NCBI GenBank assembly: GCA_016234205.1
Contig: JACRGN010000058.1
Coordinates: 1-14,361 of the forward strand
Reading direction: 5' to 3'
DNA: 14,361 bases
Origin: Nitrospinota bacterium
GTDB lineage: Bacteria > Nitrospinota > Nitrospinia > UBA9942
The position numbers and the translations under genes are program-made. The notes beneath the pieces were generated by a model. That model saw only the letters and a list, made by a program, of their open reading frames with translations. It was not told the DNA's origin and did no database searches. This document shows, in pieces, positions 1 to 6,751 of the stretch (within the stretch, counting starts at the first letter, position 1; each line of letters begins with the position of its first letter).

Positions 1-5
1 GATTA

Positions 6-147
6 GCCACAGAGACACAGAGGCACAGAGCAAAGAAAAAAATAATTTATAAGGAACCCATGAATATAGAAATGTTTTTCATGGTTTCTTGGTTTCCTTA
101 TAAAAAACATTTTGATATTTTCTCCGTGTCTCCGTGCCTCAGTGGCA
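6..147. repeat. Palindromic repeat element with ~9-bp periodic arms
   Basis: The outer arms (about 6-30 and 122-146) are inverted copies matching at roughly 20 of 25 positions. Each begins GCCAC and continues with imperfect CAGAG/CACAGAGG-type units of about 9 bp. Nested inside, TATAAGGAA at 49-57 pairs with TTCCTTATA around 94-102, and CATGA pairs with TCATG, leaving a short loop. The whole element can fold into a long imperfect hairpin just upstream of the GGDEF gene. No ORF is present. This is a dispersed-repeat type rather than an insertion sequence, since no transposase or target duplication is visible. Confidence 0.75.
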
Positions 148-171
148 CATATTTATAATTTCCTAAATTAT

Positions 172-177
172 GGGAGG
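172..177 (+). promoter_or_regulatory. Shine-Dalgarno fixing a GTG start
   Basis: GGGAGG lies five bases upstream of the GTG at 183, which supports that non-ATG start for the GAF-GGDEF gene. No clear -10/-35 pair is seen between the palindromic element and this site. Confidence 0.8.
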
Positions 178-182
178 TTTGA

Positions 183-1187
183 GTGGAAAATAGAGATAAG
201 AAATTACAGCTGATTCAGATGGTTCTTGATAAAATCAATGCAGGCTACACAGCCGAAGAGGTATTGAGTTTCACATACGATATCGTAAAAGAACTCTTTA
301 AATGCCAGTCAATAGCCATTTTAACCAAAGGACAAAAATCTTTTCATATAAAGGTCATCACTTCAAGGGGTTTAAGCGGGGATTTCATAAAACACCTTCA
401 GGTGGATGAAAAAAAGGAATTGCTCAAGGATATTTCAAATCAGAAGAAATATCTCCTGATAACCGAAAATACCGATTCCAAAAAAAGAGGGCTTTATAAA
501 TTTGAATACGAGAACAAAACACTCCTCGCAGTCCCTATGAAACATGGGAATAAATGGGTCGGATTTACCTATATGGACAGCAGGGAGAAGGATGCATTTT
601 CGGATGAGGACATACGGATCTTTGTAGAGCTTGTCAATCTCCTCACTGTAATAGTAGAGTATGGGAGGCTTGAGGACCAGCTTCGTCAGGTATCAAATTA
701 TGACGGGCTTACAAAGCTATACAGTTATAGATATTTCCATGAATCGCTGCTGCATGAAATAAAAAGGACAACCCATGATAAGAGCCATCTCTCCCTCTGC
801 ATTGTCTCCGTTGACCATCTGAAAGACTATAATCACATTAACGGTCATATGAAGGGGGATTCTGCACTTCAGGTTATTGGAAAGATTATTGAAGAAAATG
901 TGAGGGATATTGATATCCCGGCACGATACGGCGGAGCCAAGTTTGTCATAATCATGCCTTCATGTGAAATTAGTGAGGCAAAGAAGGTTGCCGAGAATAT
1001 AAGAAGCAAGGTAGAAAAGACCTCTTTTGAAAGTAAAGAGCCGAAACTTCTGTTGAGTATAGCCCTAACTACCTATCCTGCAGATGCCGTGAATGAAAGA
1101 GACTTAATCAATAAGGCTGAGCAGGCTTTATATTACTGCAAGAGGGAAAAGGGTAATATAGTTAAGGCATTTTCAGAAATTCCATAA
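183..1187 (+). CDS. GAF-GGDEF protein with degenerate catalytic site
   Basis: This is a 334-residue soluble protein with no membrane segment or signal peptide. Residues about 20-160 look like a GAF sensory domain and about 165-330 are a GGDEF domain. The signature is GGAKF (250-254) instead of GG[DE]EF, and the first metal-binding Asp of the usual DxDxFK motif is Ser209, so diguanylate cyclase activity is unlikely. The substrate-side residues Asn217 and Asp226 remain. The inhibitory I-site RxxD (Arg241-Asp244) sits exactly five residues before the GG, as in active cyclases. I infer a c-di-GMP-binding effector or pseudoenzyme rather than a cyclase. The GTG start is supported by a strong Shine-Dalgarno. 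It is the only plus-strand gene and converges with the toxin-antitoxin pair. Confidence 0.93.
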   Translation: MENRDKKLQLIQMVLDKINAGYTAEEVLSFTYDIVKELFKCQSIAILTKGQKSFHIKVITSRGLSGDFIKHLQVDEKKELLKDISNQKKYLLITENTDSKKRGLYKFEYENKTLLAVPMKHGNKWVGFTYMDSREKDAFSDEDIRIFVELVNLLTVIVEYGRLEDQLRQVSNYDGLTKLYSYRYFHESLLHEIKRTTHDKSHLSLCIVSVDHLKDYNHINGHMKGDSALQVIGKIIEENVRDIDIPARYGGAKFVIIMPSCEISEAKKVAENIRSKVEKTSFESKEPKLLLSIALTTYPADAVNERDLINKAEQALYYCKREKGNIVKAFSEIP

Positions 1188-1283
1188 AGGACATAGACAA
1201 AGGGCATTATTACTTGTAACTGGTGCACTTCATTTAAGGAGAAACTTGAGGGGTATAATTACATCAAAAAGCAAGACCCCATT

Positions 1284-1300
1284 CTTGTTTCTATAACAAG
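1284..1300. terminator. Small hairpin between convergent genes
   Basis: CTTGTT and AACAAG form a 6-bp stem around a 5-base loop, between the GGDEF stop (1187) and the antitoxin stop (1307). Short T-rich stretches follow on both strands (ATTTT on plus, CTTTTT further out on minus), so it could serve as a weak bidirectional terminator. The U-tracts are poor, hence the low confidence. The rest of 1188-1306 shows no gene. Confidence 0.3.
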
Positions 1301-1306
1301 AGCATT

Positions 1307-1492
1307 TTAATGGGTGACCCCAGATTCTTCAAAATGACCACACTCTATCTTCATTTCTGCCACCACGCTATCTGCATTTTCATGAACTTTTTTTAGGTAA
1401 TCCAATATAGTCATGCCTTTTGACTCTTCATAACACTTTTCCTTCCATTCCCATACTTCTTCTAATGCCTTAGAAATCATTACCATCTTCAT
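1307..1492 (-). CDS. Putative antitoxin paired with PIN toxin
   Basis: This is a small charged helical protein of about 61 residues, beginning MKMVMISKALEEVWEWK. It resembles the short ALEEVWxWK-type proteins I recall beside PIN-domain toxins, but I cannot name a Pfam family. The reading frame can extend to a TTG at 1498. I chose the ATG at 1492 because a GGAGG lies six bases upstream of it, whereas it would touch the TTG. That start lies inside the 3' end of the toxin gene, a 23-base overlap, so the two are one transcript and probably translationally coupled. The likely role is to bind and neutralise the PIN ribonuclease. No obvious ribbon-helix-helix or AbrB DNA-binding motif is visible, so autoregulation is uncertain. 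Confidence 0.7.
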   Translation of the reverse strand: MKMVMISKALEEVWEWKEKCYEESKGMTILDYLKKVHENADSVVAEMKIECGHFEESGVTH

Positions 1493-1970
1493 AATCAACC
1501 TCCATTGGCGTTACAATCCTTATTGGATAATTATACCCATTCTCCAAGTTTATCAATAATACAGCCTTTTCCTTTTTAATATTGGCAAGGTGTTTGAAAT
1601 TCCAACTTAAAAGCACATCCATTTCAAAGACTACAGCATAGGCAATATGCAATGCATCCTCAATCTTTACTTTTGGTATAATACCTTTATCAATATAAAT
1701 CTCTGCCAACTTGCTTATCTCTACATCTTTATAATTGGGCATCCTTATAAGATGGTAATCTTCAATAATGGATAAAAGACCGTTTCTTTTTATTATATCA
1801 TTTGTTTTGGTTATTTCATTTATAACTACATCAGAAATATAAACTTCAAATCTTTTTCCAATCTTAACTATTTCAAAAAACTCCTCTGTAATTTTCTTTA
1901 GCTCAGGCACATCCTCAGCAAACAAAAAATTTAAAACTGATGTATCAAGGTAAAGTTTCAATTTTCTCAT
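1470..1970 (-). CDS. PIN-domain toxin (VapC-like ribonuclease)
   Basis: This 166-residue protein is a single PIN domain. The metal-binding acidic residues are recognisable: Asp9 in YLDTSV, Glu52 in VINEI, and Asp105 in IEDALHIA. The SWNFKHLAN segment at 122-130 is typical of the VapC-like subgroup carrying Trp-Asn near the fourth position. Such proteins are Mg2+-dependent endoribonucleases that cleave tRNA or other RNA as toxins. The gene comes first and the small partner second, the reverse of classical vapBC order. The ATG at 1970 has no Shine-Dalgarno, but a TATAAT box ends seven bases before it, suggesting a leaderless mRNA. The PIN call is secure; the RNA target cannot be read from sequence. 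Confidence 0.9.
   Translation of the reverse strand: MRKLKLYLDTSVLNFLFAEDVPELKKITEEFFEIVKIGKRFEVYISDVVINEITKTNDIIKRNGLLSIIEDYHLIRMPNYKDVEISKLAEIYIDKGIIPKVKIEDALHIAYAVVFEMDVLLSWNFKHLANIKKEKAVLLINLENGYNYPIRIVTPMEVDYEDGNDF
1499..1503 (-). promoter_or_regulatory. Strong Shine-Dalgarno of antitoxin
   Basis: GGAGG on the minus strand, six bases before the ATG at 1492, lies inside the toxin coding sequence. It decides the antitoxin start and contrasts with the absence of any such site before the toxin. Confidence 0.75.
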
Positions 1971-1976
1971 GGTTAA

Positions 1977-2006
1977 ATTATATCATGCCAAAATAAGGAG
2001 ATTCAA
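1977..2006 (-). promoter_or_regulatory. Extended -10 promoter for toxin-antitoxin pair
   Basis: On the minus strand a perfect TATAAT (1977-1982) is preceded by TG-N, an extended -10. TTGAAT (2001-2006) lies 18 bases upstream as a partial -35. Transcription would start at or next to the toxin ATG at 1970, giving a leaderless message. Confidence 0.6.
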
Positions 2007-2096
2007 AGATAAATTGGTGAAAGAAGGTGTAAGAGGAGGAAAAGAGAGAAAATAGAACCGCCTGGTTTTACGGCAATACGGCAACTCTCAATAGAT

Positions 2097-2133
2097 GTTA
2101 TCTTCTACTGCACATGCAATATTTGTAGATAAC
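2097..2133. repeat. Imperfect inverted repeat downstream of metallopeptidase
   Basis: GTTATCTTCTAC and GTAGATAAC are inverted partners around a 16-base centre, with a three-base bulge. It lies in the gene-free stretch 2007-2195 between the toxin promoter and the metallopeptidase stop. No T-run follows on the minus strand, so it is not a standard terminator. A short direct repeat (CGGCAATA, CGGCAACT) lies just beside it at 2071-2088. Confidence 0.35.
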
Positions 2134-2195
2134 AAATAATAACTTTATCTTATAGTTCTAATCAGCCTGTTTTTATTAACTATTCAATTTTTTGC

Positions 2196-3044
2196 TCAAT
2201 AGCTCGAAACCTTCAAATTTTCCTTAGTTGTTCCAGGAGGATTCTGGTATATATTCATTAAAACAGCACGTGCAAAAGAGCCGTCATTTTTTGCGCCATC
2301 TGGGATAAAACCTTCTTTTATTCCTTCTCCTCCATAAAATCCATCAAAGTGCCCTATCATCCCAAGGCAGTGCATTATTTCATGCTCGGTTACAGTTATG
2401 AATTCTCCTGTTTGAGGGAATCTATTATCTCTGACAGCATAAGATGTTCCTAAACTTTCTCCACGGCATGCACTGCTCTCGTCAGTATAATCATTCCCTA
2501 CTGCCGCATGCCCGCCTGTCTCTGAATATCCGTGGATTACTGCTATTCCTCCTTTGCCTTGCTGAAGCTCATCCAAAGAACTAACTCTTTGAAAACCGAT
2601 TAATCCTTTAGTGTATATCTCAATATTATTTACTGCTTCGTCAAAATACCCAATTCCTCCGGTGTATATTTTTATTGGAGTCCTGTAACGGAATAAAGCA
2701 TTAACCGGAGAATTATACCACAATCCGCTATTTGTATTGATCATTGTGTTTTTAATTTCTTCAGGAGAGTAGTCTGGTTTCCAGTTTCTTAGGTTTGTAA
2801 GAATGTAGTTATTGTCGCATCCTGTTCCTGTGCCGGTTGTAGTGCTTCCGCCAGTTCCGTTTGTGCCAGTAGTATTAGTAGTATCTGTAGTATCTGTAGT
2901 GTTAGTGTTATTAGTAGTGTTGCCTCCTCCGCCTCCTCCCCCGCTTCCGCATCCTGTTAAAAAATTAATTACGCTGATTCCTCCAGAGAGGGCTATTGCT
3001 GATTTTCCGATGGTTTTCAGGAAATCCCTTCTGTTTGAATAAAT
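2196..3044 (-). CDS. Tat-exported lipoprotein, metzincin-like metallopeptidase
   Basis: The canonical ATG-started ORF (from 2744) is only 182 residues, but the frame stays open upstream and encodes a clear N-terminus. It reads RRDFLK, a hydrophobic stretch, lipobox LTGC, then seven Gly and a Thr/Asn/Gly-rich linker. This is a twin-arginine lipoprotein signal. Numbering from an ATT at 3044 gives 282 residues. Zinc ligands are in HEIMHCLGMIGH (His221, Glu222, His225, His232), with a candidate Met-turn at Met263. The third His is one residue further than in the usual metzincin HExxHxxGxxH. No ATG, GTG or TTG occurs in frame between the upstream stop near 3138 and 2744. The start is therefore ATT 3044, CTG 3056, or lost to a frameshift. 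Likely a cell-envelope protease of unknown substrate. Confidence 0.7.
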   Translation of the reverse strand: MYSNRRDFLKTIGKSAIALSGGISVINFLTGCGSGGGGGGGNTTNNTNTTDTTDTTNTTGTNGTGGSTTTGTGTGCDNNYILTNLRNWKPDYSPEEIKNTMINTNSGLWYNSPVNALFRYRTPIKIYTGGIGYFDEAVNNIEIYTKGLIGFQRVSSLDELQQGKGGIAVIHGYSETGGHAAVGNDYTDESSACRGESLGTSYAVRDNRFPQTGEFITVTEHEIMHCLGMIGHFDGFYGGEGIKEGFIPDGAKNDGSFARAVLMNIYQNPPGTTKENLKVSSY

Positions 3045-3182
3045 TTCTTTTTGCAGAAGATAAGAGTAGGGAAAATTACTAAAGGAATTTAAACTGACTG
3101 AGCAATCTTCATGCCAATTGACCCTTCGGCAGGTTCAGGAGTGAGGTTTAGAATAGGTAAGCCCTCCTAACTTTATGGGGAA

Positions 3183-3210
3183 AATATATCATCATAAAGT
3201 ATTTTGTCAA
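3183..3210 (-). promoter_or_regulatory. Sigma70-type promoter of Tat metallopeptidase
   Basis: On the minus strand a perfect TTGACA (3205-3210) and TATATT (3183-3188) are separated by 16 bases. Transcription would start near 3176, leaving a leader of about 130 bases. That leader contains an AAGGG site and an ATG at 3112 that opens a seven-codon ORF ending in TAA at 3089. Confidence 0.65.
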
Positions 3211-3242
3211 GATTTTTTTCGGTCAAGAACAAAAGAAAAAGA

Positions 3243-3322
3243 TTAAGGAGAATGGAGAAACTGGAGAAAAGGAGAAAAAAGAAATCTCTCCATTTCTCCA
3301 TCTTCTTCCCCCTTTCTCCTTA
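3243..3322. repeat. GGAGAA-type palindromic repeat element
   Basis: The left arm (about 3243-3277) is a run of imperfect GGAGAA(N2-3) units. The right arm (about 3285-3322) is the inverted copy in CTCCATTT/CTCC units. AAGGAGAA at the left end mirrors TTCTCCTT at the right end, and ATGGAGAAA mirrors TTTCTCCAT. The arms would form a long, purely purine-against-pyrimidine hairpin. It lies upstream of the metallopeptidase promoter and codes for nothing visible. Confidence 0.7.
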
Positions 3323-3363
3323 TATGTTTTTTATAATTTCCTATACATGAACAAAAACCTGAT

Positions 3364-3457
3364 TTTAGACAGGATATACAGGATAAAACAGGATAACCCC
3401 TGATTGAATCTATCAGGGGCAAAAAATAACCCTGTCAATCTTGTTAATCCTGTCTAA
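3364..3457. repeat. ACAGGAT-type palindromic repeat with inner hairpin
   Basis: The outer arms begin TTAGACAGGAT (3366-3376) and end ATCCTGTCTAA (3447-3457), exact inverses, and continue with imperfect ACAGGATAT/ACAAGATTG units of about 9 bp. The centre is a perfect 8-bp stem, CCCCTGAT (3397-3404) with ATCAGGGG (3412-3419), around a 7-base loop. It lies seven bases downstream of the ATPase stop, so it could also halt transcription or protect the mRNA 3' end, although no good T-run follows. Confidence 0.75.
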
Positions 3458-3463
3458 GTGGTT

Positions 3464-6400
3464 TTATAATTTTCTAACTACATATTTTCTTATCTCATCT
3501 GCAGCGAGCACAACTACAGGAAAGATTAAAAGCAGCATCCAGTCATTCAACTGTAGAGGTGCAAGACCAAAGATTTTCTGGAATAAAGCCGTATAGTCAA
3601 GGATTAGAATTAGAATAACCTCTATAGCAATTCCTATAAGTATCAATCTGTTTTTAAAAAAACCCGCACTTAATACAGACTCCATCTCTGTCCTGCATGC
3701 AAATACATTCCCAATCTGAGAGGCAACAATCCCGCATAGGCTCATTGTTGTTGCCGTGGCATATACAACGCCTGATGAAGGCATATCCATGCCGGGCTCC
3801 CATCCCCTTGACCAATATGCAAAGAAAAAACCTGACATACATAAAATGGCCTCAATCGGTCCTAAAAACAGATATGCCCTCGTAAGGAGTTTTAAATCCA
3901 GGAGCCTTTTATCCTTCGGCCTCGGCGGCTGATTCATTATCCCCTTTTCAGGCGGCTCTACACCAAGTCCAAGGGCTGGAACGACATCGGTGCCGAGGTC
4001 AATGGCAAGGATTTGCATCACTGTGAGGGGAAGGGGTATTCTGAATATGACAAAGGCTATAAACGGGACAATCTCAGGGATATTACTGGCAAAGATGTAT
4101 GTAACAAATTTTTTAATATTCGCATAGACCCCCCTTCCCTCCCTCACCGCATCTACAATAGCTGCAAAGTTATCATCTGACAGTATGATTTCTGCCGATT
4201 CCTTCGCCACATCACTCCCCCTGATACCCATTGCAATCCCGATATCTGCCTTTTTAAGGGCAGGGGCATCATTAACACCGTCACCTGTCACCGCTACAAT
4301 CTCACCATTATCCTGAAAGGCGGAGACGACCCGCAGTTTGTCCCTTGGTGCAGCCCTTGCAAATATTACCTCCCCTTTTTTAAGAATCTCTTTCAATTCC
4401 CGATGGGAAAGACGGTTAAGCTCTTCACCTGTAATAACCTTAGTCTCTTTTCCTCCTATACCAACCTGTTCTGCAATAGTCTTTGCAGTAATACCGTAAT
4501 CACCTGTAATCATTACAACCCTTATACCAGCCGATTGACATTCATGAACTGCATTTCTAACCTCAGCCCTTGGCGGGTCAAACATTGCAACGAGCCCTAT
4601 AAATGTCAAATCTCTTTCTGTTTCCCCAACTGTATATTCATTCTGGAATTCAATCTCACGGCAGGCTACAGCTAAGATACGAAGCCCCTTTTCTGCCATA
4701 CTGTCATTCTGTTTCAGGATTGTCTCCCTCTCCTCATCTGTAAGATTTACTGTCTTGTCATCTAAATATATTTTTGTGCATAAACTCAGGGTCTCCTTCG
4801 GTGCACCTTTCACATAGGCTATTATCCTTGCCCCTTGCCCCTTGCCCCTTGCCCCTTCTTCATATATTGTTGTCATCCTCTTTCTCATACTCTCAAAGGG
4901 CAGATGTGCAACCCTATAATTTTTACTCCTTAAAGTCTCTATCTTCAAGCCGCCCTTTTCACCAAGGCTTAATAATGCACCTTCTGTAGGGTCACCAATT
5001 ACTCTCCAATAAGGTACCTCTTTTGAGGGTGGACATAGATTTGCATTATTACAAAGTGCAGACGCAGTCAACAGATTGTCAATACCATCTCGTTTAAAAT
5101 CATCACCTGTGATGGACTTTCCATTATACAGAAATTCACCTATCGGCTCGTAACCTCCACCTGTAACTTCTATCAGCTTTCCATTAACAAAAAGATTTTT
5201 AACACACATCTGATTTGTTGTTAATGTCCCTGTCTTGTCAGTGCATATAACTGTTGCAGAACCAAGTGTCTCAACCGCAGAGAGCTTTTTAACTATTGCA
5301 CCTCTCCTTGCCATCCTCTGCACACCCATAGCAAGGGATAAGGAGACTGTCGGCAAAAGCCCTTCAGGCACATTCGCAACAATTATGCCGATTGCAAATA
5401 TAAAACTCTCTGCAAAGGTAAGCCCTGCAATAGTAAAACCAAGAAAGAAAAATATCGCACCGAGTGCTATTGCAATTAAGGTAACAATCTTTGTTACATT
5501 CACCATTTCCCTTTGAAGGGGGCTCATCTCAGATTTTATTGCCTGTGCAAGATATGCAACTCTCCCTATCTCTGTATCCATGCCGGTTGCAGTAACAACA
5601 ACCCTGCCGCTGCCTGATAGAACACCGGTACCTGCAAATACAAGGTTGGGTATCTCTGTCCATATAAAGTTTTTGCCATCTGCAACCGGCTCAGCAACCT
5701 TGTAAATAGGCTTACTCTCGCCTGTGAGAGGGCTGTTATCAACACGCATCTCTTCCGCACTTACCAGCCTTCCATCTGCAGGTATGCTGTCACCTTCGGA
5801 AAGCTCTATAAGGTCTCCGGGCACAATCTGTAACGCCTCTATTTCCTTAATAATACTATCCCTTATCACCTTAACCTTTCTCGGCAGCAGCCTCTGAAGA
5901 GCGTCAACAGACCTCTCTGCCTTGTATTCCTGCCAGAAACTGAATACTGCATTTATGATTATGACCAGAAATATTGCGATACCAAGTTGAGGCATATCTG
6001 CAACAAATGCCATGATTCCACCTATCCATAGCAATACTGCAAAGAGATTTAAAAAGAGGTTATAAAAAAAATCCTTTATCAGATGCCCTTTTTCTACCTT
6101 TTTTAATATATTTTGTCCCACAACCACCAGGCGGTGAAGGGCATCTTTATCGGAAAGACCATTTTCCGATGTTGAGAGTTCAGAAAAGACCTCTGACCTG
6201 TTAAGAGGTATATATACAGACCTCCCCGCCTCTTCCTCCCTTCTGATAATCTTCCTCACATCTTCAATTGTCCTGGCGGAAAGTATTGCATGACGGAACG
6301 CCCTGTTAAGCAGAAGCCCTTCCAGTTTTGATAATAACTGGAGATGGGTCCCGCTCTCTTTTACAGGGGATATTAAAAGGAAGAATATTTGGGATGCTGC

Positions 6401-6673
6401 CCTTTCAGTCGGGTGGGGTATGTTTCTCTTTGATACGGCAATTGCAACCTTGATGGTATCAATCTTTTCTGAGAGGCTATGGAATATGGCGGCCTTTGAG
6501 CCAAATAGGACACCATCAATACTCTCGTGGTCTTTAAGGTCATGAATAACCTCTTCCCTGTGCCACTCCTTCATTGATGACAGCAGATTACCTGCCATCT
6601 GCCTCAAGACCCCTTCATGGTTTCTTGCCTTTACATTAAGGAGTATGACTTCAAGATGGCTGAAGATGTTCAT
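3464..6673 (-). CDS. PTS EIIA domain fused to Na,K-ATPase-like P-type ATPase
   Basis: This 1069-residue protein has two parts. Residues 1-145 match the fructose/nitrogen-type PTS EIIA fold, with a candidate phospho-accepting His65 (AAIFHS where EIIA-Ntr has AIPH) and the downstream THLQLLSKL helix. The rest is a complete type II P-ATPase: actuator TGES 317-320, phosphorylated Asp479 in DKTGTLT, KGAP near 622, hinge GDGVND 797-802, and about ten membrane helices. Cation-site residues are Na,K-ATPase-like: VANVPEGLL (Glu437), SNIPEIVPF (Glu867), and IDLGTDVVPA (Asp892, Asp896). The C-terminus ends DEIRKYVVRKL without the animal KETYY tail. It probably pumps monovalent cations across the inner membrane; Ca2+ cannot be excluded. 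No Shine-Dalgarno precedes the ATG. A heptamer repeat encodes a loop near residues 607-616. Confidence 0.93.
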   Translation of the reverse strand: MNIFSHLEVILLNVKARNHEGVLRQMAGNLLSSMKEWHREEVIHDLKDHESIDGVLFGSKAAIFHSLSEKIDTIKVAIAVSKRNIPHPTERAASQIFFLLISPVKESGTHLQLLSKLEGLLLNRAFRHAILSARTIEDVRKIIRREEEAGRSVYIPLNRSEVFSELSTSENGLSDKDALHRLVVVGQNILKKVEKGHLIKDFFYNLFLNLFAVLLWIGGIMAFVADMPQLGIAIFLVIIINAVFSFWQEYKAERSVDALQRLLPRKVKVIRDSIIKEIEALQIVPGDLIELSEGDSIPADGRLVSAEEMRVDNSPLTGESKPIYKVAEPVADGKNFIWTEIPNLVFAGTGVLSGSGRVVVTATGMDTEIGRVAYLAQAIKSEMSPLQREMVNVTKIVTLIAIALGAIFFFLGFTIAGLTFAESFIFAIGIIVANVPEGLLPTVSLSLAMGVQRMARRGAIVKKLSAVETLGSATVICTDKTGTLTTNQMCVKNLFVNGKLIEVTGGGYEPIGEFLYNGKSITGDDFKRDGIDNLLTASALCNNANLCPPSKEVPYWRVIGDPTEGALLSLGEKGGLKIETLRSKNYRVAHLPFESMRKRMTTIYEEGARGKGQGARIIAYVKGAPKETLSLCTKIYLDDKTVNLTDEERETILKQNDSMAEKGLRILAVACREIEFQNEYTVGETERDLTFIGLVAMFDPPRAEVRNAVHECQSAGIRVVMITGDYGITAKTIAEQVGIGGKETKVITGEELNRLSHRELKEILKKGEVIFARAAPRDKLRVVSAFQDNGEIVAVTGDGVNDAPALKKADIGIAMGIRGSDVAKESAEIILSDDNFAAIVDAVREGRGVYANIKKFVTYIFASNIPEIVPFIAFVIFRIPLPLTVMQILAIDLGTDVVPALGLGVEPPEKGIMNQPPRPKDKRLLDLKLLTRAYLFLGPIEAILCMSGFFFAYWSRGWEPGMDMPSSGVVYATATTMSLCGIVASQIGNVFACRTEMESVLSAGFFKNRLILIGIAIEVILILILDYTALFQKIFGLAPLQLNDWMLLLIFPVVVLAADEIRKYVVRKL
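4826..4857. repeat. Heptamer tandem repeat inside ATPase gene
   Basis: The unit CCTTGCC (GGCAAGG on the coding strand) is repeated four times exactly, plus four bases of a fifth. It encodes a Gly/Arg/Lys-rich run, GARGKGQGAR, in the nucleotide-binding domain between two beta-strand-like segments, a place where P-ATPases tolerate loops. A change of one copy would shift the frame; three copies add seven residues. Confidence 0.9.
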
Positions 6674-6684
6674 AAGGCTATAAA

Positions 6685-6710
6685 CCGGGACTACAGACTA
6701 TTCATCCCGG
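6685..6710. repeat. Small inverted repeat upstream of ATPase
   Basis: CCGGGA (6685-6690) and TCCCGG (6705-6710) form a 6-bp G+C-rich stem with a 14-base loop in the 78-base gap between the permease and the ATPase. No T-run follows, so a classical terminator is unlikely. It may affect the ATPase leader or mRNA processing. Confidence 0.4.
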
Positions 6711-6751
6711 ATTAGAGAAGATATTGCCGAATTAAGATTTTGTTAAAAGGT

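Larger units (their letters stand above)
3045..3463. other. Gene-free interval with promoter and two palindromes
   Basis: This stretch lies between the Tat metallopeptidase and the ATPase stop codon. It holds the metallopeptidase leader (about 3045-3176), its promoter, and two palindromic repeat elements of different sequence (3243-3322 and 3364-3457). I see no further protein gene and no tRNA. Confidence 0.7.

Noticed and set aside
6..147. Possible insertion sequence ends
   Set aside because: Terminal arms are inverted, but the element is under 150 bases and has no transposase ORF or visible target duplication.
1200..1309. Short open stretch after the GGDEF gene containing a TCNWC-like peptide
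   Set aside because: It faintly recalls Cys-containing tails of sensor proteins but has no start codon, begins after a stop, and is only about 35 codons long.
2812..3042. Plus-strand ORF rich in Val and Pro
   Set aside because: It is the antisense of the Gly/Thr linker and Tat signal of the minus-strand metallopeptidase, and its composition follows from those repeats.
5235..5516. 93-codon plus-strand ORF inside the ATPase region
   Set aside because: It mirrors the conserved phosphorylation and M3-M4 region of the ATPase on the other strand; no independent coding sign.
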